Assembly (NCBI RefSeq): GCF_000425105.1
Contig: NZ_AULD01000005.1
Location: 787,025-851,024, forward strand
Reading direction: 5' to 3'
DNA: 64,000 nucleotides
Origin: Agrococcus lahaulensis DSM 17612
Lineage (GTDB): Bacteria > Actinomycetota > Actinomycetes > Actinomycetales > Microbacteriaceae
The position numbers and the translations under genes are program-made. This document shows, in pieces, positions 55,719-63,969 of the stretch. Within the stretch, counting starts at the first letter, position 1; each line of letters opens with the position of its first letter. Under the pieces are notes generated by a model, which did not search any database, was not told the DNA's origin, and was given only the letters and a program-made list of their open reading frames with translations.

Positions 55719-56375
55719 GTGAGCACGCCGATGACCGCCAAGCGCCGCGCCGCCGTGCGCCGGCGCCGCACGCTGCTCGGCATCGTGCTCGTCATCGTGA
55801 TCGCCGTCGTCGCGCTGCTCGTCTGGAGGCCGTGGGCGCCGGCCGAGGCGCCGCCGCCCGCGACCGCGCCGAGCGAGAGCGCGAGCGCCGCGCCCGCCGA
55901 GTCGGCGACGCCCACCCCGACCCCGACGACGCCGTTCACGCCCATCGGCGGCAGCCCGACCGCTGCCCCGGGGGAGCCGTGCGCGCCCGAGGCTGTGCGC
56001 ATCACCCCGACGACCGACCGCTCGACCTATGCCGCCGGCGAGCCCGTGCTGCTGTCGTTCACGATCGAGAACACCGGCGAGAGCGCGTGCTCGCTCAACG
56101 CCGGCACCGCCGTGCAGGAGTACGAGATCCGCACGGGGGACGACGTCGTCTACCGCTACACGGACTGCGCCGCCGACGTCCAGGACAACATGGTGCAGCT
56201 CGAGCCCGCGACGCCGCAGTCGACCGTGCCGATCGAGTGGGACCGCACGGCGTCGTCGGTCGAGACGTGCACCGCCGAGCGCCCGCAGGTGACGGCGGGC
56301 GGCGCCGCCTACAGCCTGAGCGTGCGGGTGGGCGACTACGCGAGTGCCGAGAGCCGGCAGTTCATCCTCGAGTGA
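55719..56375 (+). CDS. Membrane-anchored protein with extracellular Ig-like domain
   Basis: The protein has 218 residues. A very basic N-terminus (AKRRAAVRRRRT) precedes one membrane segment (about 19-36), then a Pro/Ala/Thr/Ser linker (40-80). The extracellular domain has VRITPTTDRSTYAAGEPVLLSFTIENTGESACSLN and two further Cys. The beta-strand pattern resembles proteinase-inhibitor or Ig-like folds. TACCCT ends 6 nt before the GTG (leaderless type). It is convergent with radA. Function is unknown. Confidence 0.8.
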   Translation: MSTPMTAKRRAAVRRRRTLLGIVLVIVIAVVALLVWRPWAPAEAPPPATAPSESASAAPAESATPTPTPTTPFTPIGGSPTAAPGEPCAPEAVRITPTTDRSTYAAGEPVLLSFTIENTGESACSLNAGTAVQEYEIRTGDDVVYRYTDCAADVQDNMVQLEPATPQSTVPIEWDRTASSVETCTAERPQVTAGGAAYSLSVRVGDYASAESRQFILE

Positions 56376-56415
56376 CGCGCGCGGCGGCCGCGGGTGCCGA
56401 GGAGGGAGCCGCGGC

Positions 56416-57774
56416 TCAGAATCCCGGCACGGCTTCGAGCGGATCGTGCTGCCGCTCACAGCGGCCCGCCGCGAGCGTCTCGACGACCGCGCTCCGCACG
56501 AGCGCCACGCCCTCGTCGACGACCCGCGAGTAGCCGAGCCTGCGCGCCTCGGCCGCCCGCCGCTTCGCCGCCGACGCCGCCCGGATCTCGCCGGCGAGCG
56601 AGATCTCGCCGACCGCGGCGAGCTCACGCGGGAGGGCGGTGCTGCGGAACGCGCTCGCGATCGCGAGCGCGATCGCGAGGTCGGCGCCCGGCTCGGTGAC
56701 GCGGATGCCGCCGACGGTCGAGACGTAGACGTCCTGGTTGCCGAGCGCGATGCCGGCGTGCCGCTCGAGCACCGCGATGACCATCGCGACGCGCGAGGAG
56801 TCGACGCCGTTCACGACCCGCCGCGGCTGGGCGGTCGATGCGGGCACCACGAGCGCCTGCATCTCGACCGGGAGCGCGCGGCGGCCCTCGAGCGCGATCG
56901 TCACGCACGTGCCGGCGAGCGGCGTGGCCGAGCGCGAGAGGAACAGGCCGGAGGGATCGGGGACCTCGAGGATGCCGTCACCGGTCATCTCGAAGCAGCC
57001 GACCTCGTCGGTTGGCCCGAAGCGGTTCTTCGACGTGCGCACGAAGCGCAGCGCCGTCTGCCGGTCGCCGTCGAAGTGCGCGACGACGTCGACGAGGTGC
57101 TCGAGCACGCGGGGGCCTGCGACGGAGCCGTCCTTCGTGACGTGGCCGACGAGCAGCAGCGGCACGCCGGCAGCCTTCGCCGCGCGCGTGAGGGCTGCCG
57201 CGACGTCGCGCACCTGGCTCGGCCCGCCCGCGAGCGACTCGTTCGCGGCGTTCGCGACCGTCTGCACCGAGTCGACGATGACGAGCTCGGGCGCGGTGTC
57301 GCGCAGCTGGCCGAGGATCGTCGCGAGGTCGGTCTCGCTCGCGAGGTAGAGCTGCGGCTCGAGCGCACCCGTGCGCTCCGCGCGCAGCCGCACCTGCGCG
57401 AGCGACTCCTCGCCCGAGACGTACAGCACGCGGCGGCCGGTCGCGGCCGCGCGAGCGGCGACGGCGAGCAGCAGCGTCGACTTGCCCACGCCCGGCTCGC
57501 CCGAGCACAGCACGACGGCGCCCGGCACGATGCCGCCGCCGAGCACGCGGTCGAACTCGGCGATGCCCGTCGGCCAGCGCGGGGCGTCGGCGGTCTCGAG
57601 CTCGGTGATCGGCCGGGCCGCGCGCGACGCGGGCACCGAGGCCGCGGCGACGCCCTTCGCGGGCACGCCGACCTCCTCGACGGTGCCCCACTGCTGGCAC
57701 TCGCCGCAGCGCCCGACCCACTTGAGGGTCGTCCAGCCGCACTCGGAGCAGCGGAACGCGGGGGACTTGGCCAT
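56416..57774 (-). CDS. radA: DNA repair protein RadA
   Basis: The protein has 452 residues. An N-terminal zinc finger (FRCSECGWTTLKWVGRCGECQQW), a RecA-like ATPase with Walker A GEPGVGKSTLLLAVAAR, the RadA motif KNRFGPTDEVGCF and a C-terminal Lon-like domain (SSRVAMVIAVLERHAGIALGNQDVYV...GADLAIALAIASAFR) are present in order. It helps branch migration during recombination. The start is at the ATG just before the zinc finger; the longer frame upstream is not conserved in character. Confidence 0.96.
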   Translation of the reverse strand: MAKSPAFRCSECGWTTLKWVGRCGECQQWGTVEEVGVPAKGVAAASVPASRAARPITELETADAPRWPTGIAEFDRVLGGGIVPGAVVLCSGEPGVGKSTLLLAVAARAAATGRRVLYVSGEESLAQVRLRAERTGALEPQLYLASETDLATILGQLRDTAPELVIVDSVQTVANAANESLAGGPSQVRDVAAALTRAAKAAGVPLLLVGHVTKDGSVAGPRVLEHLVDVVAHFDGDRQTALRFVRTSKNRFGPTDEVGCFEMTGDGILEVPDPSGLFLSRSATPLAGTCVTIALEGRRALPVEMQALVVPASTAQPRRVVNGVDSSRVAMVIAVLERHAGIALGNQDVYVSTVGGIRVTEPGADLAIALAIASAFRSTALPRELAAVGEISLAGEIRAASAAKRRAAEARRLGYSRVVDEGVALVRSAVVETLAAGRCERQHDPLEAVPGF

Positions 57775-57877
57775 GCGATCGACGCTATCGGCCGCCGCCG
57801 ACACCGGATCGGCGACGCGAGCGCGAGTGTGCAAGATCGCGAGTCATGAGCGCCGTTCACCCACTACGCTCGCGGAC

Positions 57878-58246
57878 ATGCTGACCGTCGGCTCGATCGT
57901 GATCCGGTGCAGCGACCTGGAGCGCCAGCGGCGATTCTGGGCCGCGGCGCTCGACTACGAGCCGCGCGAGCCGGTCGAGCCCGACTTCGTGCTGCTGCGG
58001 CCGCGGTCGGGTGCCGGCCCGAACGTCTCCCTCGACGCCGTGCCGAGCGAGCGCATCCTGCCCCCGCGCATCCACCTCGACCTGTACGCCGACGACCAGC
58101 GCGCCGAGGTCGAGCGGCTCGAGTCGCTCGGCGCGCGTCGCGTCGAGTGGTCGAAGCGGCCGCCCGACGCCGACTACGTGATCATGGAGGACCCCGAGGG
58201 CAACCGCTTCTGCGTCATCGACGCCGCACCGGAGGAGGCCGCATGA
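57878..58246 (+). CDS. VOC (glyoxalase-like) family protein
   Basis: The protein has 122 residues. VGSIVIRCSDLERQRRFWAAALDYEPREPVEPDFVLLRP and IHLDLYADDQRAEVERLESLGARRVEW with EDPEGNRFCVID are typical of one-domain VOC proteins. The ligand is unknown. TACGCT ends 7 nt before the ATG. The stop overlaps the next gene (ATGA). Confidence 0.9.
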   Translation: MLTVGSIVIRCSDLERQRRFWAAALDYEPREPVEPDFVLLRPRSGAGPNVSLDAVPSERILPPRIHLDLYADDQRAEVERLESLGARRVEWSKRPPDADYVIMEDPEGNRFCVIDAAPEEAA

Positions 58247-58755
58247 CCGCGCACGTCCGCGACGCCACGATCGGCGACGCCGCAGGCATCGCGCGCGTGC
58301 GCGTCGAGACCTGGCGGGCCGCCTACTCCGGCCTCGTGCCCAAGGAGGTGCTCGACCGCCTCGACGTGCAGCGCGAGACCGCCCACCGCGTCGAGCGGTG
58401 GGACGAGCACCACGCGGATGCGGGCAGCCACGACCTCGTCGCGGTGGCCGACGGCGAGGTGGTCGGGTGGGCGTTCGCCGGCCGGGCGCGCGAGGAGCTG
58501 GACGGCGTCACGGGCGAGCTCTACGCCATCTACGCGCACAGCGAGCGCTGGTCGCGGGGCGTCGGCAAGGCGCTGCTCGCGGAGGCGGAGCGGCGGCTCA
58601 TCGCCGACGGCCACCGACGCGCCTACCTGTGGATGCTGGACGGCAACGCGCGTGCCGCCGCGTTCTACGACGCGCACGGCTGGCACCTCGACGGCGGGGA
58701 GAAGGTCGAGGAGGGGCTGCACGAGGTGCGCCGCGTGAAGGTGCTCCAGCCCTGA
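58243..58755 (+). CDS. GNAT family N-acetyltransferase
   Basis: The protein has 170 residues. VRDATIGDAAGIARVRVETWRAAYSGLVPKEVLDRLDV and LYAIYAHSERWSRGVGKALLAEAERRLIADG (acetyl-CoA binding) define the fold, and DGNARAAAFYDAHGWHLDG is the usual last motif. The substrate is unknown. It is coupled to the VOC gene by a 4-nt overlap and preceded by GGAGGAGG, a good ribosome site. Confidence 0.92.
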   Translation: MTAHVRDATIGDAAGIARVRVETWRAAYSGLVPKEVLDRLDVQRETAHRVERWDEHHADAGSHDLVAVADGEVVGWAFAGRAREELDGVTGELYAIYAHSERWSRGVGKALLAEAERRLIADGHRRAYLWMLDGNARAAAFYDAHGWHLDGGEKVEEGLHEVRRVKVLQP

Positions 58756-58806
58756 TCGTCGGCGCCGGTTCGCGAGCGGCTCCGAGCGCGTGTACGCTAT
58801 CCCCTT

Positions 58807-58897
58807 GGTGACGTGTCCGAGCGGCCGAAGGTGCGACTCTCGAAAAGTCGTGTGGAGTAACCCTCCACCGTGGGTTCAAATCCCACCGTCACCGCCA
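58807..58897 (+). tRNA. tRNA-Ser (anticodon CGA)
   Basis: Acceptor GGTGACG/CGTCACC, anticodon stem CGACT/AGTCG around the loop CTCGAAA, a long variable arm (TGTGGAGTAACCCTCCAC) as in class II tRNAs, T-arm GTGGGTTCAAATCCCAC. Discriminator G and CCA are encoded. A TACGCT -10 box at 58793-58798 stands 8 nt upstream. Confidence 0.97.
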
Positions 58898-58902
58898 GCG
58901 GG

Positions 58903-58933
58903 AGGCCCCGCGCTCAGCGAGAGCGCGGGGCCT
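58903..58933 (+). terminator. Terminator after tRNA-Ser
   Basis: AGGCCCCGCGCTC (58903-58915) pairs with GAGCGCGGGGCCT (58921-58933) around AGCGA and is followed by TCG. Confidence 0.9.
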
Positions 58934-58970
58934 TCGCCGTTCCCGAGGCGCGTGCCGCGCCCGCGCGCCC

Positions 58971-59070
58971 GCAGAGTGCCGACACTCCGCTGCCCAGGGG
59001 CTGCTAGATCGCAGAGTGCCGGCACTCTGCTGCCCGGCGGCTGCTAGATCGCAGAGTGCCGGAACTCTGC
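58971..59070. repeat. 40-bp tandem repeat containing a 20-bp palindrome
   Basis: Units at 58971-59010 and 59011-59050, and a half unit at 59051-59070. Each has GCAGAGTGCC, an inverted half, then CTGCTAGATC. The middle copy holds the perfect palindrome GCAGAGTGCCGGCACTCTGC (59011-59030); the outer copies differ by one or two bases. It lies between the tRNA-Ser terminator and the 3' end of the LysR-type gene. No ORF is supported in 58934-59120. Confidence 0.88.
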
Positions 59071-59120
59071 GCTCGGGCCCGCGTCGCGCTCTGCGCCGGG
59101 CGACGGTCGCGCCGCTCCAG

Positions 59121-59807
59121 TCAGCGGCGGCCGCCGGGGCCGGGGCGGCCGCCGCGGCCGTGGCCGCCGCGCTTGCGCGGGCGCTGGGCGGGCGACGGCT
59201 TCGGCTTCGAGGGGCGGGGCTTCGCGCCGGTCGCGGCGTTGCCGGGCTCGACGCGGTGCTCGCGCTCCCGGCCGCGCGACGATGCCGCGCGGCGGCCCTT
59301 CGCGATGCCGATGAGCTCCTGGTGCAGCGCGGAGTCGGCGCGCTCGGGCCAGACGAGCGCGATCGTCGTGGTGGGCGCATCCGTCACCACCCGGTGGCGC
59401 GTGTTCGGACCGCCGAGGGCGCGCGCGACCGACATCGGCACGATCGCGAGCCCGACGCCGGTCGCGACGACCTCGAGCAGCTGCGCGGGGGAGAGGTCGC
59501 CCGACTCGAGCAGCTGCTCGCCCTCGAGGTCGGCGAGCGTCACGGTCTCGAACGCGACGATCGGGTGGCCGACGGCCGCGACGACGACCGCGAGCTCGTC
59601 GTAGAGCGGCACGCGGTGCATGCCCTCCGCCTCGATCGGCAGCCGGGCGAGCACGGCATCGGCGCGGTCATCGTGCAGGGCAGCGATCGCGTCGGACTCG
59701 TCGAGCGGGACGAGCTCGATCGGCACCTCGGGCACGCGCTGCGCCCACACGCGCATCCACTTCGCGGGCGTCACGCCCGGCACGCCGCCCAGCCGGAACC
59801 GTTCCAT
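59121..59807 (-). CDS. LysR-type substrate-binding domain protein without HTH
   Basis: The protein has 228 residues. Residues 1-160 match only the effector-binding half of LysR regulators (RLGGVPGVTPAKWMRVWAQRVPEVPIELVPLDESDAIAAL, LADLEGEQLLESGD, GVGLAIVPMSVARALGG). There is no DNA-binding HTH before it. Residues about 185-228 form a strongly basic Arg/Lys/Pro/Gly tail (SPAQRPRKRGGHGRGG). CAGGAT ends 6 nt before the ATG on the minus strand, so the short start is real rather than a missed N-terminus. It may sense a small molecule, and the tail could bind nucleic acid (inference). Confidence 0.82.
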   Translation of the reverse strand: MERFRLGGVPGVTPAKWMRVWAQRVPEVPIELVPLDESDAIAALHDDRADAVLARLPIEAEGMHRVPLYDELAVVVAAVGHPIVAFETVTLADLEGEQLLESGDLSPAQLLEVVATGVGLAIVPMSVARALGGPNTRHRVVTDAPTTTIALVWPERADSALHQELIGIAKGRRAASSRGREREHRVEPGNAATGAKPRPSKPKPSPAQRPRKRGGHGRGGRPGPGGRR

Positions 59808-59844
59808 GCCTCCATCCTGCCGCCCGCGCCCGGCGAGGGATCGC

Positions 59845-60459
59845 TCAGACCCGCTGCAGGAAGTCGACGACGTCGGCGAGCTCCTCGCCCACGATCGTGT
59901 GCGCGCGCCGATAGGTGCGCCGGTCGACGTCGAAGTGCGCGTCGAGCCACGGCGCCGAGCGGGCGATCTTGTCCTTGTGGATGACGTCGTCGAGCTCGCC
60001 GATCGTCGTGAGCAGCGGCAGGCGCGGCTCGCGCGCCGCGAGCTCGGCGTCGCCGGGCAGCTCGCCCGCGTGCACGAACGACGAGAGGTGCGCGATCGAC
60101 GCGAAGCGCTCGGGCGCGAGCCGCGCGAGCTGCACCGCCATCGCCCCGCCCTGCGAGAAGCCGAGCAGGTGCACGCGCGAGTAGTGCCGCTCGAGCCCGT
60201 CGAGCCACGCGAGCACGCCCTCGGCGGTCGCGTTGATGCCCGCGTCGTCGTCGCTGTCGATCGGCGAGAAGTCGAACCACGCGAAGCCGCCGCCGTAGGG
60301 GATCGGCGCCCGCAGCGACGCGATCGTCAGCTCGGCGGGCAGGTGCGGCGCGAGCCCGAACAGGTCGCCCTCGTGGGAGCCGATGCCGTGCATGACGACG
60401 AGCAGCTCGTCGCCCGTGCCCTCGCGCCACTGCACCGCATCCGCGTCGATCTGCTGCAT
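59845..60459 (-). CDS. Alpha/beta hydrolase, phospholipase/carboxylesterase family
   Basis: The protein has 204 residues. LLVVMHGIGSHEGDLFGLAPHLP, the nucleophile elbow LLGFSQGGAMAVQLA, an acid-containing TIGELDDVIHKDKIARS and a C-terminal RAHTIVGEELADVVDFL with His give the Ser-Asp-His set. It resembles small bacterial carboxylesterases. GAGAGGAG lies about 7 nt before the ATG at 60457-60459. Confidence 0.88.
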   Translation of the reverse strand: MQQIDADAVQWREGTGDELLVVMHGIGSHEGDLFGLAPHLPAELTIASLRAPIPYGGGFAWFDFSPIDSDDDAGINATAEGVLAWLDGLERHYSRVHLLGFSQGGAMAVQLARLAPERFASIAHLSSFVHAGELPGDAELAAREPRLPLLTTIGELDDVIHKDKIARSAPWLDAHFDVDRRTYRRAHTIVGEELADVVDFLQRV

Positions 60460-60529
60460 CTCGCGCTCCTCTCCGGCGCCCGCCGCGCCGCTCCCCTCGA
60501 CAGTAGCCTCGAAGCATGGAGGCGCACCC

Positions 60530-61765
60530 GTGACGAGCACATCGGCGACGACGCGCGTCATGCCCGCGGCCGGCGGGCGGGGCGCCCGCCGCGCACCCCG
60601 GCGGCCGGCGCGCGGCAAGCGGATCGGCCGCGTCGTCTCGCTCGACGCCGCCCGCGGGCTGCTCGTGCTCGCGACCGTCGCGTGGCTCGCCGCGCCGCGC
60701 CGGCCGGTGCCCGCCTCGGAGCCGTGGGGCGCGATCGGCATCGACGCGCTCGCGATGCCGGCTTTCGCGCTCATCGCCGGGTGCGCGTTCGCGATGGCGC
60801 AGCACCGCGACTGGACGTCCGGAGGTCGCGTCGCGCTGCGCGCGCTGCTGCTGCTCGGCCTCGGCCTGCTGCTCTCGGCCCTCGCGGCGCTCATCGCGGG
60901 CGCCGTCGCCGGCGTGCCGTTCGATCCGGGAGCCGGCACGCTCGGCGGGCTCGAGCGGATGCCCGTGGCCGGGCCGCTCCTGCAGCTCGCGGTCGCGATC
61001 GCCGCGCTCGGCTTCCTCGGGCTGCTCGCGCGCAGCTGGTCGGCGTGGGTCGCGGCGCTCGCGATCATCGCGCTCGTCGGCTCGGGCGCGCTGTGGCTCT
61101 CGAGCGGGCTGTGCGGCGCGCTGAGCGACGTGTGCAGCCCCGCGACGCTCCTCGTCGGCGGCGTCGCCGACGCGGCAGGCGTGCCCGCCGACCCGCTCGT
61201 CGTGCAGGCGGTGACGACCGTCGTCGCGGGCCTCGGCCTCGCGGTGCCCGCCGCGGCGGGCGCCGCGCTCGTGCACGGCTTCCTCCGCGCCCGCAGCGTC
61301 ACCGGCCGGCAGCGGCCGCGCGTCATCGGCTTCGGCCTGCTCGCGGCGACCCTCTTCGCGGTGCTCGGGGTCATCGCCTACTTCACGCCGACGATGTGGG
61401 GGCAGCAGGCGCTCGAGCCGGCCGCCGCGATCTGGACGCCGCCCCTCACCCTCGGCGTCGCGACGCTCGCCGCCGTGCTCGCGACCGTCGCGCATCCGGT
61501 CATCGACACCGACCTCCGTGGCGGCACCTCGACGCTCGGCGCCCTCGCCGAGCCCTTCGCCGCGGTCGGCCGCATCAGCCTGCTCGCGGTCGCGACGACG
61601 CTCGCGCTGCGCGCCCTGCTCGAGGCGCTGCCCGACCCCGACCCGGTCGGCGCCTTCGCGCGGCTCGGCGACATCCCCTCGGTCGTGCTCGCGCTCGTCG
61701 TCGTCGCCGCGTGGCTCGCGCTCGCGCTCTGGGCCGACCGCTCGGGCCGTCGCCTGCGCCCGTAG
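60530..61765 (+). CDS. Multi-pass membrane protein, acyltransferase/DUF418-like
   Basis: The protein has 411 residues. A basic N-terminus (GARRAPRRPARGKRIGR) precedes VVSLDAARGLLVLATVAWLA, which resembles the opening of HGSNAT/DUF418-type membrane acyltransferases. About ten membrane segments follow. No catalytic motif is clear beyond the first helix, so the family is tentative. GTG 60530 has GGAGG 7 nt upstream; an ATG 10 codons later is an alternative. Confidence 0.75.
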   Translation: MTSTSATTRVMPAAGGRGARRAPRRPARGKRIGRVVSLDAARGLLVLATVAWLAAPRRPVPASEPWGAIGIDALAMPAFALIAGCAFAMAQHRDWTSGGRVALRALLLLGLGLLLSALAALIAGAVAGVPFDPGAGTLGGLERMPVAGPLLQLAVAIAALGFLGLLARSWSAWVAALAIIALVGSGALWLSSGLCGALSDVCSPATLLVGGVADAAGVPADPLVVQAVTTVVAGLGLAVPAAAGAALVHGFLRARSVTGRQRPRVIGFGLLAATLFAVLGVIAYFTPTMWGQQALEPAAAIWTPPLTLGVATLAAVLATVAHPVIDTDLRGGTSTLGALAEPFAAVGRISLLAVATTLALRALLEALPDPDPVGAFARLGDIPSVVLALVVVAAWLALALWADRSGRRLRP

Positions 61766-61824
61766 CCGACCACGCATCCGCCACCTCCGAGCGGCTGGAG
61801 GGTCGTCCGGGCAGAATGGGGCGC

Positions 61825-62364
61825 ATGGCCGTGCGCACCCCCGACCCCAACCCCGGATGGCTCAGCGACGAGGAGCTGCAGCACGCGCGCGAGCGCCTGC
61901 CGATCCTCTACGTCGAGGCCATCCCCGTGCGGCTCGACGGCATGGGGCAAGTGACCGAGGTGGGCCTGCTGCTGCGCATGAACGAGCAGGCCGTCATGAC
62001 CCGCACGGTGGTCTCGGGCCGCGTCATGCGCGGCGAGCGCGTGCGCGACGCGCTCTACCGGCACCTCGAGAAGGACCTCGGGCCCATGGCGTTCCCGCAG
62101 CTGCCCGCGAGCCCCGTGCCGTTCCACATCGCCGAGTACTTCCCGCTCCCGGGCGACGGCATCTTCTCGGACGAGCGCCAGCACGCGGTCTCGCTCTGCT
62201 ACATCGTGCCCGTCACGGGCACGTGCGACCCGCGGCAGGACGCGCTCGAGCTCACCTGGCTGAGCCCCGAGGCCGCCGCGTCAGAGCTCGTCACGAGCGA
62301 GATGGAGGGTGGCCGCGGCAGCCTCGTGCGCGCGGCACTCGCGCACTGCGGCGCGCTGCGCTGA
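61825..62364 (+). CDS. NUDIX-like protein (DUF4916 type)
   Basis: The protein has 179 residues. RTPDPNPGWLSDEELQHARERLPILYVEAIPVRLDGMGQVTEVGLLLR opens it, then VSGRVMRGERVRDALYRHLEKDLG stands where the Nudix box would be, with few of the usual Glu residues. ALELTWLSPEAAASELV follows. The catalytic competence is therefore uncertain. CAGAAT ends 7 nt before this ATG. An ATG 9 nt upstream overlaps that box and is less likely. Confidence 0.8.
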   Translation: MAVRTPDPNPGWLSDEELQHARERLPILYVEAIPVRLDGMGQVTEVGLLLRMNEQAVMTRTVVSGRVMRGERVRDALYRHLEKDLGPMAFPQLPASPVPFHIAEYFPLPGDGIFSDERQHAVSLCYIVPVTGTCDPRQDALELTWLSPEAAASELVTSEMEGGRGSLVRAALAHCGALR

Positions 62365-62437
62365 CTCGCGGCGACGCGGCGCTGACTCGGGACGACACAG
62401 GGCGGATGCGCAGGGTCGCGCTCCGTAGGCTGGGCGC

Positions 62438-62905
62438 ATGAGCGCGGAGTACCAGGTGACCCTCGAATGGGGCACCGCCGGCATCGACGCGGCGGCGGCC
62501 GACGTCATCGTGATCGCGGACGCCGACCGGGGCCCCGAGTCGGCCGAGCTGCAGGACCGCGCGCCGCGCACGACGCTCGTGCTCGACGCGACGCTCGCCA
62601 ACGCATCCGACGTCGCCCGCGCCGTGCTCGACGAGCAGGTGCGGCTCGGCGACCGCGCCTCGATCGCGATCGTCGCGGCGGGGGACCGCTGGGGCGACGG
62701 GAGCCTGCGGCCGAACGCCGCCGACCTGCTCGTCGCCGGCCGCGTCGTCGACGAGCTCGCCGAGCTCGGCATCGACTTCCACAGCCCCGCGTGCGCGGCG
62801 GCGTGCGCCGCGGCCGTGGCCCTGCGCGGCGCGACGAACGCGCTCGTCGCGGCCGAGACCGCTGCGCGCGCCCCGCGCGCCGAGCCCGAAGGAGCCGCAC
62901 GATGA
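62438..62905 (+). CDS. 2-phosphosulfolactate phosphatase (ComB)-like protein
   Basis: The protein has 155 residues. Parts of the ComB family are visible: VIVIADADRG at the start of the fold, TTLVLDATLANASDVARAV, and IAIVAAGDRWGDGSLRPNAADLLVAGRVVDELAELG. It is shorter than the usual ~230 residues, so it may be a degenerate or divergent member. TAGGCT ends 6 nt before the ATG (leaderless type). It overlaps the aldo/keto reductase gene by 4 nt. Confidence 0.65.
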   Translation: MSAEYQVTLEWGTAGIDAAAADVIVIADADRGPESAELQDRAPRTTLVLDATLANASDVARAVLDEQVRLGDRASIAIVAAGDRWGDGSLRPNAADLLVAGRVVDELAELGIDFHSPACAAACAAAVALRGATNALVAAETAARAPRAEPEGAAR

Positions 62906-63969
62906 GCTGGCAGCCCGATCCCGCCCGCTACGACGCCGACCGGCCTGGCGCGATGCAGTACCGCCGCGCCGGCAGCTCCGGCCTCAAGCTGCCGCTGCTC
63001 ACGCTCGGCCTGTGGCACAACTTCGGCGACGACGTGCCGCTCGAGCGGCAGCGCGAGCTCATCCTCGGCGCCTTCGACCGCGGCGTCACGCACTTCGACC
63101 TCGCCAACAACTACGGCCCGCCCTACGGCGCGGCGGAGTCGAACTTCGGCCGCGTGCTCGCGAGCGACCTCGGCGCGCACCGCGACGAGGTGCTCGTGAC
63201 GACGAAGGCCGGCTGGGACATGTGGCCCGGCCCCTACGGCTTCGGCGGCACCCGCAAGTACCTCGTCGCGAGCCTCGACCAGTCGCTGCGGCGCATGGGG
63301 CTCGACTACGTCGACATCTTCTACCACCACCGTCCCGACCCCGAGACGCCGCTCGAGGAGACGATGGCGGCGCTCGACCACATCGTGCGCTCGGGCCGGG
63401 CGCTCTACGTCGGCGTCTCGAGCTACTCGGCCGAGGAGACGCGCCGCGCCCACGCGATCCTCGACTCGCTCGGCACGCCGCTCACGATCCACCAGCCGTC
63501 GTACTCGATGCTCAACCGCTGGATCGAGACGGATGGTCTGCTCGACGCCGTGGGCGAGCTCGGCATCGGGGTCATCGGCTTCACCGCGCTCGCGCAGGGG
63601 CTCCTGACCGGCAAGTACCTCGACGGCGTGCCCGAGGGGTCGCGGGCCGCGCTCGGCAGCGCGCGGGGATCGCTCGACGCGACCCTCTCGCCCGAGGCGG
63701 CCGAGCGCATCCGCGGCCTCGCTCGCATCGCCGAGTCGCGCGGGCAGTCGCTCGCGCAGCTCGCGCTCGCGTGGGCGCTGCGCGACGAGCGCATGACGTC
63801 GCTCACGATCGGCGCGTCGCGGCTCGAGCAGCTCGAGCAGAACATCGCCGCGCTCGGCGGGCTCTCGTTCGGCGACGACGAGCTCGCGGCGATCGACGAG
63901 CTCGCGCGCGACGAGCCGGGCGTCGACCTGTGGGCCGGGGCGCGCGACTCGCGCGACTCGCGCGACTGA
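62902..63969 (+). CDS. Aldo/keto reductase (YghZ-like)
   Basis: The protein has 355 residues. YRRAGSSGLKLPLLTLGLWHNFGDD and FDRGVTHFDLANNYGPPYGAAESNFGR with the catalytic Asp and Tyr, then TTKAGWDMWPGPYG, YVDIFYHHRPDPETPLEETMAALD and TALAQGLLTGKYLDG, match the YghZ/L-glyceraldehyde 3-phosphate reductase group. It uses NADPH to reduce carbonyl compounds. AAGGAG is about 10 nt before the ATG. The C-terminus ends in DSRDSRD, encoded by a short GCGCGACTC repeat. The gene ends 31 nt before the window edge. Confidence 0.92.
   Translation: MSWQPDPARYDADRPGAMQYRRAGSSGLKLPLLTLGLWHNFGDDVPLERQRELILGAFDRGVTHFDLANNYGPPYGAAESNFGRVLASDLGAHRDEVLVTTKAGWDMWPGPYGFGGTRKYLVASLDQSLRRMGLDYVDIFYHHRPDPETPLEETMAALDHIVRSGRALYVGVSSYSAEETRRAHAILDSLGTPLTIHQPSYSMLNRWIETDGLLDAVGELGIGVIGFTALAQGLLTGKYLDGVPEGSRAALGSARGSLDATLSPEAAERIRGLARIAESRGQSLAQLALAWALRDERMTSLTIGASRLEQLEQNIAALGGLSFGDDELAAIDELARDEPGVDLWAGARDSRDSRD

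Noticed and set aside
58971..59070. 40-bp repeat as a CRISPR-like array or attachment site of a tRNA-borne island
   Set aside because: Only 2.5 units without spacers, the tRNA-Ser 3' end is not duplicated, and no integrase is present.
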